Part shown: in pieces, positions 38,113 through 52,258 of the stretch
Position numbering within the stretch: position 1 is the first letter of the stretch
Layout of the letters: each line of letters begins with the position of its first letter
NCBI RefSeq assembly: GCF_001522545.3
Contig: NC_031769.1
Coordinates: 128,301,613-128,365,612 of the forward strand
Length of the DNA stretch: 64,000 nt
Origin: Parus major
Lineage: Eukaryota; Chordata; Aves; Passeriformes; Paridae
Direction: 5' to 3'
Translations under genes and position numbers: made by a program
The notes under the pieces: model-generated
Databases searched by the model: none
Told to the model about the DNA's origin: nothing
The model's input: the letters and a program-made list of their open reading frames with translations, nothing else

Positions 38113-38217
38113 NNNNNNNNNNNNNNNNNNNNNNNNNNNNNNNNNNNNNNNNNNNNNNNNNNNNNNNNNNNNNNNNNNNNNNNNNNNNNNNNNNNNNNNN
38201 NNNNNNNNNNNNNNNNN
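38113..38217. other. Assembly gap (105 N)
   Basis: Run of N inside the CCTT/CCCT microsatellite. Frames that cross it, with Leu-Pro-Ser repeats, are artefacts of the repeat. Confidence 0.98.
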
Positions 38218-38246
38218 CCTCCCTCCCTCCCTCCCTCCCTCTCTCT
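38218..38246. repeat. (CCCT)n microsatellite, right of the gap
   Basis: Perfect CCCT units then CTCTCTCTT. The unit differs from the CCTT on the left side, so the array changes unit within the gap. Confidence 0.95.
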
Positions 38247-39547
38247 TATACTATGAATACAGATCCTCTGTAACTATTTATCTAAAGAAAAGCATCTTCT
38301 ATTGCTATTACAGCTGGGAAATTCCCCTCTGTTTCACAATAGAATTAAATTCAGGTGGCTTAGTATAGTTTGATTTAGTTTGATTTGGGCTGGCATGGAA
38401 ACATTAGGATCATCTCAGGATTTTTTAATTCAGATGACACAGATTAGCAGACATGCCTAAAGCTTTTCAACAGATTTTGAGGGAACTGCAAATTTGGCAG
38501 TTTTGACACAAAAAAAGCCAGTTTGTCTGCATTTTTCTTGACCAGTGGTCTCACAGTTGGTGGTGGGGAGTGCTTACAGCTCTCAGTATAGTGAGATCAG
38601 TAGGAACTCAGCACCTCTGTAGTAAGGCCACAAAAAGACAGACACTCAAATCCTGGTGCTTGCCCAGAGATTTGTTGATGATAAGTTACAGGCAAACAGC
38701 TCATACATCCTAACACATAGAAAAAATTTATATAAATAAAACAGACCCGTGTACAGTGAAAATGTTGATGAATAATTTTTGACAATTGCAGCTCTCTCAT
38801 GGTTGTTTTAGGTTTCAGCAGAGTTGCCAAAAATTCAGTCTTCACAGGAATTCATGGGAACATTTTCCCTGGTTTTGATCTGTGTGAGTTTCAGCCCGGT
38901 AAACTTATGAATACTGCAAAAAATCACAAAACAAAACTTATTCAGACCTCTTGTACTCCACTTATTTTCCAAACTGAAACTGACCCAAGTTGGAAATGGT
39001 GTAAATATTTTGGTGTAGAGCTAGAAAATAACCTAGGTTCCTCTCAAAGCTTCCAGAGTCTAGGAGAACATTTTGATCATTGTGGCCATTTTTTTTGATG
39101 TGTTTTAACAAAAGTTGTAGTCTAAAGGACACAAAAGAGTGTTAAGATTTCATGAAAAAAGTTCTCTAACTCCATAAAGGAACTGAGTTGCTCAGGAACA
39201 AACTTCTGAACTGTTTTGGCAATCTAGGAATGGAATAATTATTATTTTTTTAAATAAAACTTTTACACTCAACACCTTCTGTGTGATGAGGAACACTTAA
39301 TTAACGATTTTTCACTGTCTCAGATACACACCATTAGATTTTTAAAAATTTGATGAATTACAGGATTTTTGTAGTTATCATTAAGATTTATCTTGAAGAT
39401 GAGAAGAAGCAATGATCCTGACTACCCAGAAAAATATTTTTTAAATCATGACTATTGGGTATAGCAGCAGAGTATCTGTTTTTAAAAATTTTAATAGCAA
39501 ATCACCAGTTTGCCTGTAATACAATTTAGGTGACCTATGAATTGTGC
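38247..39547. other. Single-copy non-coding DNA
   Basis: AT-rich with a small AGTTTGATTT direct repeat at about 38367-38386. No other feature recognised. Confidence 0.6.
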
Positions 39548-39580
39548 AAAAAAAAAAAGTGTGTGTGTGTGTGTGTGTGT
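39548..39580. repeat. A run followed by (GT)11
   Basis: About eleven A, then eleven perfect GT units (39559-39580). Likely polymorphic. Confidence 0.92.
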
Positions 39581-41377
39581 TAGTTATCAAAATCTTAAAG
39601 CAGATCAGTGCAGTATAGAATGGTTTCAATGGAATATGTCCCTGATGAAAACATCCCATGAATTCTTTCTTATTAGACTTTGGAACATTTACTTGGACAT
39701 GACCTTTACTATGCAGAGTGAAAACTGAATAAAAGATTGGAAACAAATGTTAATTAATGGTTAATGGTAAACAGCAATATTCTGAACTGGAAAAAGTCTG
39801 CAGGGATTATAACTGAACCTGATTTTATTTAATTACTTTATGTACATGATAAGAGAAATTATATAAAAGGAGGTTGGTAATGCATCACCAGCTCTCCTGT
39901 CCCTGTTTCTCAGGGACAAGTTGTGCTTTGCCTGTCTGCATGGTGCTGATTTCTAACTACAGTCTGCGCCATCCATATAAAATAAATGGGACCTGGGAAC
40001 TGTGAAACTTTATTTCCTTTCTGGTTCCTGTTTTTCTGGCCCCATTGATTGCTTAGTCTTCTTCACAGAAACACTTCTCCAAAGGGACTTTCAGGGTTAG
40101 AAATATGTGCAGGAAATAGCACAATTAGATTCTGCTTAGGAAACAACACAAACATATATCTCAGGAAAAAAAACATTCTAACTGCATAATCATCAGGAGG
40201 GAAATATTTGGAAGCATTTGCGTTTATAAAGATTTAGGGAAGATAATAGGTAATAAATCAGATGTGACTTACATCTTGTTGTAGCAAAGGTGCATTTGGG
40301 TTTGTAAACCATGTAGACAGAGGCATTTTATCAGTTCTCAGGGAGGTAGTTTTCCCTCTCAAAGTGCTGCAAAAGGTTTTCTTATAGGATTAGACACTTA
40401 ATGCAGTCCTGGGCTCCTTGGTTCGTGAGTAGAGTCTCAGTCTCAGTTATAAGCCAAAGACATAGCTGAGGATATAGACTGTAAAGGCTCAGAGGAGGAA
40501 ATACATGTTTTAGCAAAGCAAAGACTACATATGATGGAGGGGAACAGAGTCAGGGAAGGACATGTGAAGACACTTTTAGCACTTCTAGGGCTAGCTAAAA
40601 ACTCAGTCACTTTTTCAACTTGGCCACAAAATTTGGGATGATTCTCTTTTCTCTCGTACCTGTCCTTGACCTCTAGTGCTTTGTTTCCTCATGGAGAAAG
40701 TGATTGCAGAAATATTCAGGGTATAGGAGTGGAATAGAGAGGGAGACTTCTTATGCCATTACATCAGTTTATGCCTGACTTACACTGGAATGGGATTTCT
40801 CCTCATTTATCAGTCTAGCTAGTGGTGGCCAGAAACTATGAATGAAGAGTGGGAAATCCTTCACTGTACCAGGAGAAGAGTAACAAATAGAGGTGTTCCA
40901 ACACCACCCCAGAAAATAGCCATGTCTTTGCTGTGTTCCTGAAAAAATGGTTACAAAGCTTGTGCTCCGCCTCATGCAGCTGGGCTGGAAATAGCAGCAA
41001 ATGTTACTCAAGTGCTGTCCAGAATCAGATATAACCACAGGATGAGAAGGGGCTGCAGCCACTTCAGAAAATCATTGACAAAAATATCCTAGCAGTGATG
41101 TCCCCTGAAATGATGCCTGAAATAATATTGATATCACTGTGCCTTTCCAAAACAGACTAGAAATGACAAGGACCACAAGAAAGACAGATGCTGTTGAAGG
41201 CATATTGAAGCTCATGGGTGAAGATCTGTCCATCGAGAAATCCTGGTGATTGAGAGAAAAAAAGCAAGCAAGGATACAACACACTATCATTTGAAAGAGC
41301 TGTAATTTCACATATTTTATTAATTTTCATGGTGCTAATCTGAGAAATGTTGTAACACAGAAAGTTGCTAATGATAT
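39581..41377. other. Single-copy non-coding DNA
   Basis: Mixed sequence. Minus frames at 40769-41062 and 41072-41311 show nothing recognisable. Confidence 0.55.
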
Positions 41378-41655
41378 ATCACAGAATCACAGAGTGTGCT
41401 GAATTGGGAATCACAATAATTGAGACTGAGTCAATATAATAATTCAAAATAATTGATCATTTATTCCAGCTCCAGGCCCTGCACAGCACCATTCCCAAGA
41501 ATCACACCATGTGCCTGAGATCATTGTCCAAATGGGTCTTGAGCTCTCCCAGACCTGGTGCTGTGACCGCTTCTCTATGTGTTTTATGTTCTGGTCAAAC
41601 CCAGAGCTAGACAGCGCTCAAAATTTCCTAACACCTAATTCTCTTTCTGCACTTC
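41378..41655 (-). mobile_element. CR1-type LINE 3' end, diverged
   Basis: Begins with ATCACAGAATCACAGAGTG, the reverse complement of a CR1-style terminus. It continues with AATCACACCATGTGCCTGAG, ATTGTCCAAATGGGTCTTGA and CCTGGTGCTGTGACCGCTTC, phrases in the order seen in an avian CR1 3' region. An AT-rich insertion of about 50 bp (41405-41455) interrupts the first block. The left-over CCTAACACCTAATT near 41627 marks about where the match fades. Old and non-coding. Confidence 0.7.
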
Positions 41656-44600
41656 ATGTTTTAACTGTCATGATCTAACGGAAAAGGAGTCCCCACATGG
41701 ATATTTGGGCTGGACTGAGTCTCTCTAACATCCTCGGAGAGGCCAGAAGTCTTTTTCCAGCTCATATGCTGAGGCTCTGATCTGACATGGAGAGATGTTC
41801 CAGGAGTTGCTCTGCAGAGTCAGTGCCTGTTCTCTTGTAACCCTGAGGTCCATGAGACAGCAGCTGGGAGCTTGGCATTTTGCTCTCTGGATTAGTGTGT
41901 ATTATGCTATTCAAATCAGAATAACACCCGGAGGGTTCAGTCAAGGTAGGTTAAGAGTTATATGAACATGTAAAACAGACAGGCAAATGCTAGGAAAAAA
42001 GAATTACCATTGTTCCCATTTTCAGGGGAAAACTAGGAACCAAAACCTCATTTCCAAAGAAGTTGAGGGAGTTTTGCATATGGTCTGCATATTTTCTTTA
42101 GACTCCTTTAAAATTCCACCTAAAGAGATGGTTTAGATTTCAGGATTAACTTCATCTGAAGACAGCTGAAGATGCAAGAAAATAAGCTAGAAAATAGGTC
42201 TCTAGCAGTCTGCCTGAGTCACACAGAATCATGGTATGTTCATATATCTATAGGCATTTGAGCTGGGGTGTGTTTGTTGTGTTGCTTGTGTGCAGAAAAA
42301 TGCTTCCATGGAGAAACTATACCCTGCACATTTAAAAGGTTTGCAGCACCTCTTTGTAATCTCTGTAAAATTGTACTGCTTAAAGTGAAGCATTTCAGTT
42401 ACAAGACATTACACTGCCAGTTAAACGGCACTGTTTTCTTCTACTGACTCTGAGAATATACATTCCTTCAACAGCCAGAGCAAATACGAGTTTGAAGGTG
42501 TTTAAACAAATGTACACTTCAGTTGAAAGAAGTTTGCAATAACTAGGTTCAATAAAAATTCTAATTGTAGGCCTCAGGTTAAGTCCTGAAACACATTTTT
42601 TGGTCCCCATGTGTCTTGTTTCCAAGATGGCAGCACCTGGAAAAACATGCAGTCTGATTTTTGTGAGAGATGTGAGCTCTGATAGTCAGGACTGTGCTGC
42701 ACCAGCCTGTTTTAGGAGTGGTGGCAATGTTGCTGCAGTTTAAGTAGAGATGTCTTTCATACTAGGGAATAAGAATGTGTTGGGCTAAGGAAAACATGGG
42801 TCATAAGCAATTTCCTTGCAATGAAGCTAAGAAGCCGACAGTCTCTTTCAATAGCCAAGCCAAAACTTTATGAATATTGTGACAGCAAAACACTGTTGCT
42901 TTCTCTAAGGCCATTTTTATCTAAATGTCCCTGAAATTGCATATTTTGATTCCTTCAGGGGTAAAATGAGAAAAATAGACAGTGCTTTTTAGTGTCTTCC
43001 CAAGTTTCCTGACATCCTTGAAGAAAAAAATGCAATCCTTAAAGTAAATTGAAGTTTTAACAAGATTTTACCAATTTCCTTATGAAGGTTGCCTTTTCCT
43101 TCACATAATTTCCTGTGGTGAAAATAATCTCAGTGGTCCATGAACTCTGCTTCCTCATCAGTTAAAGCTTACAGCAAAATCAAGTGCAAAATGAGAGCAG
43201 TTAATCCTTACATGTGTAATATTATTGGGTCTGGTTTGTTGAGTTTTTGTTGTTTGTTTTTTTTCTGTTGAGAACAATTTTCATCATTTTGGTTGCTCTT
43301 CTAAAGTCAGTAAGTGCAAATGGGATGAACCAAGAGCTTCTTCCTGAAGGGCAGGTGACGAGCACTGTCTCTGCTGGGGCACAACAGGCTGTAGGAGGTT
43401 CACAAGCCATTCCTGCACTGGGGAGCATGCAGCTGCCCTCCACAGTAAATTGCTTGTGTTCTGTTTGTTTCCACACCTCCTTCTCAGCAGAACTAAATGC
43501 GATAATTAAGCTGGACAATTAATAAACGATGACCACAGGATGACTGGGAGCAGTGCTTCATCATAAAGAAAAAGAAGCATCAAAAGCTCTGAGAAAAACA
43601 AGTAACAGGCAGACCCCAGGCAAGCTTTCCCACAAAGTTCTGCCAATATGCCTCAGTCCTGATTTACAGCACTCCCGCGGCTCCCCTCTGAGCCGTGTCT
43701 GCTCCAGAAACTGTCAGTGGTGTGAAACAGTTTTAGGAGTTTTTGCAGGTGGACTCCTCTCTGCTCAGGGCTGCACTGAAGTCTTACGTGTCTCTGGACT
43801 GTAACATAAAAGGCAGAGTGGGGGAAAGCGAGCACATTTTGCAGGAACTGATCCTACTCTGCTTTGCCATAGACTTCCCAAGTGGGTCTGGATAAGGTTT
43901 GTCATCTCGCTGTCTAAATTCCTTCTGTGTAGCTTGGGGATGGTAAGAGCAATATTACCTACCTGTTGCATAGCAGGGAGTGTGCTGGTTAATTACTGAG
44001 TGTTTATACAGTGGGGTCAGCAGAGAGAGTGCTACATGATAGCTAAATATTAGTATGAAATCACAGCAGATAACTGCACATATCCTCCCTTGCACAGCAT
44101 GGTGATATTTTATCTTCTTGTTATTTTGAGTCACATTCTCCAAAAGCTGAAAATACTTAGTGTCTGTTTAAAAGAAATATTTCAAAGAACACATGCTGGT
44201 TTGAGTTGTTCCCCACTGTGCATAGCACCTGCACACAACCGACACTGGTGAGCTTTTTGCTTTAATAGAAAAGGTAAAATGAAGTGTTACTTCTCTTTAG
44301 GTTCTGTTAAAGGGAACACTATTAAAAATACTTGTTCCCTAGCCAACTTTTTCCTTTCTGCAACTTTTTTTTCCTGCAGTTGTATCTGCTTTGGTGTACA
44401 TCTGTGCCTGAATGTGTTCCTCTTGCCTTTATGCCCTGACAGACATCTCCCACCAGAGGCAGGTTTATGAGACATGTGCCACTTCATTTTTGGAGGGAGA
44501 GGAAGGTTTTCATGAAAGATGAGGCCAGTTTCACTCGTCACCACAGATGAGATAGTGACTTCCTGCAGACAAGGATGAAGCTGGGGTGGATGAGTCAAGG

Positions 44601-47600
44601 TTGATGGCTCCTCAGGTGACTGTACAGGTCTAGAGGTGATAAACACCTTTTATCACACAGGTCCCCACACTGTTCAGGGCAGAAGGTGGAGCAGTAGCAG
44701 CTGCTGCAGCAGGATTTTCCGTAGTGTCCCCATAGCAGTGTGTCATCCATCCCTGGGTGGCAGGACAATTTTCTCTCCTCAAGAGGAGATCAATATGCAG
44801 AAGAGTAAGAAGACAAGAATGGCACCTCTCACTGGGGCTTGGCATCTGGGGCAGCCAGCTGTAGCATAGTGTAGCACAGATCATCCTGCTTCAGGGGCAG
44901 GATCAGCTGAGGAATTTTTCTTCAAGAAGGAAGGTCAAGAGACACTGCTCTTTACTAGTGACCAGGGAAGTAGCTCACAGATCCAAGCCAAATGCACACA
45001 GCAACTCTTACATGTATAGAGCCTTGGGGGATAATATTACTTGCAAAACAGAGGGGACAAAACCAAGCTGTTTTCTGTCTCAGCCACTAAGGGCACCAGG
45101 TGGACCAGCAGCTTGGAGAGGTACAGTGAAGGGGAAGTAAGTGCTACATGCAGTTTTTAGAAAGGGCTCGGTATTGCTGCCTGTAAACAAGCAGACAGGC
45201 CACTGTGCTCTACAGTTGATACAAAGTCAAGGAATGTTTATGTCAGACAGATGGAGACATACTGGAGTCCATGCAGAAGTGATGTCCATGGGGGCTGGTT
45301 TCCCACTGATTCACTTCCCCTGCCTGACACAAATTCATTTTAAAAAATATGAAACACAGTTAGAGACTGAGTCATCTCAGGATGATCATTGTTATCCAGT
45401 GGGGGAAAGACTTGGTGGGACTCGGCCATGATGGGGCTGTGCTATGATACTGAGAAAAACCCTCATTTCCTCTTGGTGCTGGAGATTTGGCACCTGCAGG
45501 AAGGCCCAGGAAGGGTCTGTTGTGTGTTTCAGCAGGCACAATCTAGGGTCTGAGTTCCAGTCAAGGTGGAACTGATGTGCACCTCTTGGGGGCAGACATC
45601 ATACTGACATGTCCATGAGAAGTGCCACCAAACAGTGCTCCATGTGTCAAAAAATGGCATTTCCCACAGGCAGTCAGCCTGCTGACTTGCCAGCAAAGCG
45701 CTCCCAGAATACCTCATCTCCTGGGAAGTTTGCCTTCTCCCAGTCATAAAAAGATGATTTATTCTTTAAGTCTGCATGCAGGCCAGCCTTCATTCAGATT
45801 TGGACTTTGCCTCTCCAGCAGCTCAGTCACCTGGGCAGCAGTCACTAAATATGTAAGCTTTTTGAAAATTAGCAGTGTCCTGTGTGAAATATTTCTATGT
45901 AGAAAGAAGGGCACAGGATCCCTCCTGGACCCATGTTGTCATCTCAGGAGATAGGCCTGGGAGCGCTGGCCACTGCTATAAAGAAGAAATCTGTGACTAT
46001 TCCCTAAGCCCCAGGTTTTGAACTAGAACATGATAGCCACAAGCAGACTGCTGAATTCGCTCAGAAAGGTGTGCAGAGAAGGACTTGGGGCAGGTACCCC
46101 AAGAGGTGTAGTACAGCCTTTCAACCAGAACCCACCTGAGGTGAAAGATGAACCTTGATTCCATCTTGCTCAGACTCCTTGTTGTCGCTTGCTGAAAGCA
46201 CAACATTTTCTCATAGCAGTCTCCAGAAGCAATGTCAAATAACAAGAGATAAATAAATCCAACTGTGTGATGCTCTCAGTTAATTTCCAAATATCTAATT
46301 TGGATGACTGGTTGATCTGGCAAATGGGAGTTTCTTCTTGTGCCCTTCAAAAAAATCAGATGTAGTTCTGAAATATGGTTTTTCACCATTCAAGGGCTGG
46401 AGGAACAGGTGTGGTAGCAAAATTTAAAGGTTTGTTGTATACGGAAACCAAATTAATTCTATTGTTGTCTCATCTGACATTGTCTCTTTCTCCACTGGAA
46501 ATGTGAAATAACTTTGTACCTTTTTTACTGAAGGTATTTTAGTGAGGGGTAAACTTAGTCAGATTGTGTAAGAGGTTCAGCAAGGCAGAAATGTCTATAC
46601 AGACTGTTACAACCAGTAACAAAATACCGGTGCAAAATAATTTCTTGTTCATAATGCCCTCAACAGCAATGACTTGGTTGTGTTCCCAGACATCCATAGA
46701 AGGGTTCAACCAAGTTGTCTGGGCTGACAGAGCAAGAAGGCTGGCAGAAGAAACCTTCTGCTGATACTGCTGATAGTGCCTTCACCTTCTCTCTGCAAAC
46801 CCAAGTGTGGATTCGACCCAGACTGCAGCTTTGTGCCAGGACAGATGCACCAGTCTATGCCATGTGATCCCCTCAGATACTAGAGTGTTTTCAAATCTGG
46901 CCCCATGGGTGAAAATCTGTCCCACCAAAGCCACTCTGCTGAGCTCTAAAGAAGCCAAGAAAATGTTTCATTCCAATCAGGGATGGGATCCAGGATCCAG
47001 CAGTCAGAAGATCCAGTGTCTAGAAGTAAATAACACAAAAAACACACACAGAAAACACCTACCAAAACAGCTAGTCAGGAAATTTATCTTTTACATTTAC
47101 ATTAGAGAATTTTACTCAGCTGTAAGCAGATGTGTATTAATGGATGGATTTAAAATGACTAAGCTCAGACAGCACACAAATGTATTTTGGCTATGTAATC
47201 CACCAAGTAATACTTATGACAGAACGTGCCCAATAACACTAATATTTCAAGAGGGCTTTAGAAAGAGATAAGATTTACTACTTGTGAATTAGAAATAAGA
47301 TTTGATATTTAAATGTATAGGGACTTAAACATTTGGATGAGGAGGTAGGAGTAACACTGTGAAAGGTTTTCAAACTAAGAATCCTGAAGTCAGCTCTTAG
47401 CAGGATATGCTGAAGTGAGTTATGTACGCCCATACAATTACAGTGATTCCTGTACATGTGCAAGAGTCAAGCTGATGCATATTTTTTGTGCAGTTGTGGT
47501 CAGTTGTGGCTTTTGCCGGTAGCAAAATTTTTGATTGTTCACAGTACCTCATAGGCACTGGTTTGAACAATTCTGTGGCTACCATGAAGTAATCTCCACT

Positions 47601-50600
47601 GAATGTAAGTAACAATGAGGCTATCAGTTCCAACTAAGTTCAAGTCCATATGAATTACTTGGCATCACTAGAGTATCTGATCACTAGCTGAACAGTCAAA
47701 ATCTTTAAGTTCCACTGCAGGAGGCAAGTAATGTTGTCTTTTTGGAGAGATGAAGATAGAAATGGCTGGAGGGCCAAGTCAAGAAAAAGTCCAGCCACAG
47801 AGCTGAGGAGCTAAATTAAGATTAGAAGAATTTATACCAACAGGACAATGCAAGTGGCAATGAGATTTTTAGATGTGTTCATGGTTAGTAACATGTAAAA
47901 GAAATTAACTTATCCTTTAAGATAAATAGTATTAAAAACCAAAAGTATAAACCTCACAAAAAGAGCAACATTGGGTTTTTATATTTTGCTTTGGGTTTAA
48001 CAAGCCTGAGCAAGTACTGCAAAATGCATTATTCAAAGCACTTTCTGAAATTTCTGCTATCTTGTTATTATAAACACACACTTCTGTCTGTGCTGCCAGC
48101 AGATATGATATGGTAAAGACTGACTAGCAAGTGCTTTCATGGAAATAATGATTTTTTGCTGTGTCTACAGCTACCCAGAAGAATTAGTGTATGTGTTAGG
48201 GCCTGGATACATTCCACCAAAATTTAGGCAACTAGCCTGAAGTGTCTCAGTTAAGAGTTCAGTTTCAATAGTTGCCATCAGTTCCAAATGAATAAAAGGC
48301 TTATTCTAGAAAGCAGTTTATCTTAAATCTAAATAGCTCTGAGCACCTGGTTCTTTCTTACACATGTGGATGCAGAAGGTTTTTTGCACAGGAGATAGGT
48401 TTCCTAACCCCCGATGGGCCTGGCCCTGCTGCTGCCCAGACCAGGGACTGACTGGAGCACACTTGTCTCCCTTCTGCATACTGGGGCGTGTCCCCTGGCC
48501 ACAGAGCAGGCACCACCAGAGTTTCTAACACTGGGAGCTTATCTCAATACCCAGTATGTGACAGAATGGTGCTTCAGAGGTCCTCACTCCCAAACCTACC
48601 CCCATCCAGATGAGATCATCTTTACACTCATTAACCCCATTGCAGTTCTGAATTTGGCTGAGTTTACTGCCCCAGTAAAACTACCCATGGGCACATGGGG
48701 GTACCAAGTATTCATGGGTCTTAATTAGCAAATAATTTTGATAGTAGCATAGCACATAGGGGTTGCTAAGTGCAGCAAATCTGCAAAAAAACCATTAGAA
48801 GCATACTTCACCTAATAAGTCACTCACTGCAAACTATTCTCTACCCTCTACACTTTACAGTGCAAAGCTGAGCAGAGCCTCACAGTGCAAGCAAGAGGTC
48901 CTCAAGTGGAGCAGAAGAGGAATTCCACCCCAAACAAATCCTCTCACGGTGATTTGTCAAAGATTAGAAGCCCTCGAGCTGTGTAGAGCTTGAAGGAGTG
49001 GGCTTTGGCTAGCTCTCAGTATTGAATTTAGAAGGAAGGAAGAAAATGATGCCTGATAAATGCATTAACATCTGAAGGAACTAGGAAATGTGGGCACAGT
49101 GTGTGTGATCAAGAAGAGGCAGCATGAAGCTGTTATATTCTGCATGGGTAGTCAGGATACCATATGAACACTTTAAAATTAGTGAGGGAACATAATAAAA
49201 AGTACAATTTTATTACAGTTGTCAAATATGCTTTTATGAGATATAGGTTATACTTAATTGAGTGACTGATTATTTTTCAAAATATAGTTACCACATTAAG
49301 TATGAAAAGGCAGAGATGTTTTACAGATGAATTTCAAAGACACTCAGTAGACTAATTTCTCATATTATTGATGAATATCTTGAAAACATTCAGGACAATA
49401 TTCAAGAGAAAACTGGGTCAAAAGGGTAAGTTTAAAAGAAAAATAATCAATGGGCAAGTTTAAAAACCAATCAATCTACTTGTTATTTTTGAGTACTTAC
49501 ATTTTTTTAGATTTCAAGAACACAATTCTCTTTACATTTTCAACTTGTTCATATTTTCTCTGAATATAATGTGGGCACATTTTTGATTGTAAACTGGTGT
49601 TCACACAAATTGATATTTATGAAATTAACATCAACAGAAAAAGGATTGTTTCAGGATGTGATAGTCAGGAGACACCCCAACTCTGGCTTTTACTGCTGTG
49701 CTGAGAACTCCACACATTTCACATGTCCTGGTGTCCCCTTTGCTGTGATGTGTGAACACTAATTAGTCATTGATTTCTATCTGTGATGCAACAATTCCCC
49801 TTGCTGGAAGCTGAGGCCCAAGCAAGAAGTTGTGTTGAGCAGTACCCAGGTGAGATTGGCTTTGGACTGTGGTGCAGGCTTTGGCACAGCTGTGAGAAGT
49901 GATACAGATATGAATTACCAACCTCTGCTTCATTCTTTGCAGAGCAAATTGGATTGAAAAGAACATAGTGCTAATACAGAAAATATTAGTGCTAATGAAG
50001 AAATACACTCAAAGTTTAGCACGTGAATATTATTTTTCCCAGTCTCGAGGAGATAATTTAACATAATGTTAAGTGGACATTTAAAGACATTTGTCATTAT
50101 GAGAAGGAAAAAATGAATCAAGACTGTGGAATTTGTTAATAGTCCCTTTTACTTTCTTTTACTTTGAACTTTGCCATGAATGGTAGTCACTTTCCAAAGT
50201 TTTGGGCAGTAAGTTTCCTTCTTTAATTTAATACTTGGTATTCTAAAACTACAAGGATTTAATATGCAATTCATCTTTAATAATTCCCCACCCAACTGAC
50301 ATCTTATAATGTTTGCTAGCAAGAATTAGCAGATCAGCTTTTTTGTTTTTATTAAAGGGCTTCTCTGTGAAATCAAAAAGAAATCCTCATGAAAGATTGT
50401 TGAGTCATAAAACAAAGGATAAAGGAAAATGGAAAATATAATACTGTTTCCCTAAAATTCTAACAACATTTGGAAAATATTTGGAAATAAAAAATTTGGA
50501 AATATAAAGCTCCAGACCATGGGAAATAGGTGGACTTGGAACTGATAAAAACTAATATACCTCTGTTTAAATTAATCCAAATTTGTGACATATGATGATC

Positions 50601-52150
50601 TAGCACAGAGGTAATATCTTCTAAATAATATTTTTTCTTATTTTTGACTTTGGTGATGAAGTCACTGTTCTGCGCCAAAGTATCAGCATGTTTTGAAACT
50701 AATCCTTCATTTTAGGGGAGGAGACATTCCTTGTTACATTAGCCCTCCAGATTCCTGAAAAGTATTACACTTTGCATTACAAATTGAAGGGTGGATTTGG
50801 ATGCTAGCTTTCTGTTTGCCATTTTATTTTACAAGCTCTGCCAGTCCATTATGCTGATCTGACAGAGATCCAAAATTATGAACAATATTTTTATAGGCAG
50901 GATGGACTCTGAAGTTCATCTAAAAAACCACTTCCAGGGAGATACCCCGGCTGGGAATCTCCCTGCTGTCAGTGCTGGGCTCTTTCCCAGCCTCTGGGAG
51001 CCAGATCTGTCTGAGATGGGAGGAGGAAGCACAAACCATCTGGCAAGGCAGCTTTTTGAGCAGAGGAGACTAGTTAGTTGAAAAGAAGCAAGAATTTTAT
51101 CTTTGGCTTATGAAGCCATACAAATTACTCAACTAACCAGAGATTATAAACTGGAAGAGGGCACTATTTAAGAGCATAGGTTCAGAATATTTTGCCAGTA
51201 ACACAGCATGGAGGAGGTGGAATGGGGACAAATAAGACCGAGGTCAGTAGTACTAAATGCATGGTCAGTTACTCAGCGTAAGTAATCTGTGAAAACTTGG
51301 AGCTCGTGGTATGGCTATAACATCATACCAGGACAGTGTATTGCTTCAGAATAATTGCAGTGCCCTGAAGTTATAACAGCATGAAAAATGTAAAGGTGAG
51401 GCATTTTCAGGAGAGGTATGAAATGAAAAGCTGCTATACTGCACAGGTGTCTGGCAAGTGTTGATCTGGGAGGACAGATGCTGTCCAAGTCATCTATGAT
51501 AAGAGATGGTGAGTTAAGAGCAAAACAAGGATATGGGAAATCTGTAAGTGAGATACAAGAGAAAACTTACACAATGTTTTTCAGTTCATTAAAAAAACAA
51601 GCCTGAAAGAGGATGGAAAATTCTTTACAAAGGGGCCTAAAGAACAAAGGAAAGAAGCTTATTTGAATCATAGTCTGTACTGATTAGAGAATGATTGCCT
51701 ATAAATTGATTTTGAATGAACAGAGAAGGAATTACTGAGCATATATAGGCAGGCTGTTTGTAGCCATGAAGGTGGGAAAGCTCTGGAAGAGCCCCTCAAC
51801 AGCTGTTGTGTGGGTGGCAGCTGTGCTGCTCAAGTGGATGCTGCTGCATTCATGGGAGGGTCCAAGAGCTAAATCAACTCAATGGCTCAAGCAGTCTCAT
51901 GTTCCTGTTTCCTCAAAGTTAAAAATATTGCTTAGCTGAAATACTACCATGTGTCCATAAAAATTGAGATTTTAGGATACTTTGATTACACAGTACATTG
52001 CCAAGTGAAGGCTGCTACTAGAGTACCTAGTCTAATTCATCCCTGGGGAAAATACCTTGTTGCTGCTGGGCTGGACTCTTGACTGTTGGCAATATTATGG
52101 CTGGCAACTCAGGGACGGCAAAAAACTGAGGAGCAATTCCCCCTGCCTCC
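41656..52150. other. Long stretch of non-coding DNA without recognised features
   Basis: About 10.5 kb with no recognised repeat or gene. Open frames reach 154 codons (46807-47271, plus) but show no domain and are not clustered. Acceptor-like polypyrimidine tracts occur by chance, for example near 44350-44378. GC-richer patches at about 43540-43810, 44560-44880 and 48410-48700 account for several overlapping frames. Confidence 0.55.
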
Positions 52151-52258
52151 AACAAAAATCCCTAAACCCAAAACAAACAAACAAACCCAAAAAAACCCAA
52201 AAAAACCAAAAAAACCCAAAAAACCAAAAAAATAAAAAAAACCCCAAAACCCCAAAAT
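52151..52258. repeat. A-rich/C tract of CAAA and CCAAAAA units
   Basis: (CAAA)n followed by irregular CCC-A(5-7) units and two AAAACCCC units. The minus strand therefore carries repeated G runs, including TTTTGGGGTTTTGGGG. Frames across it (Phe-Trp-Gly-rich on minus) are artefacts. Confidence 0.9.

Noticed and set aside
37809..38273. 154-codon plus frame with Leu-Pro-Ser repeats
   Set aside because: It is a translation of the CCTT/CCCT microsatellite and crosses the N gap.
46807..47271. 154-codon plus frame
   Set aside because: No recognisable motif and no supporting context.
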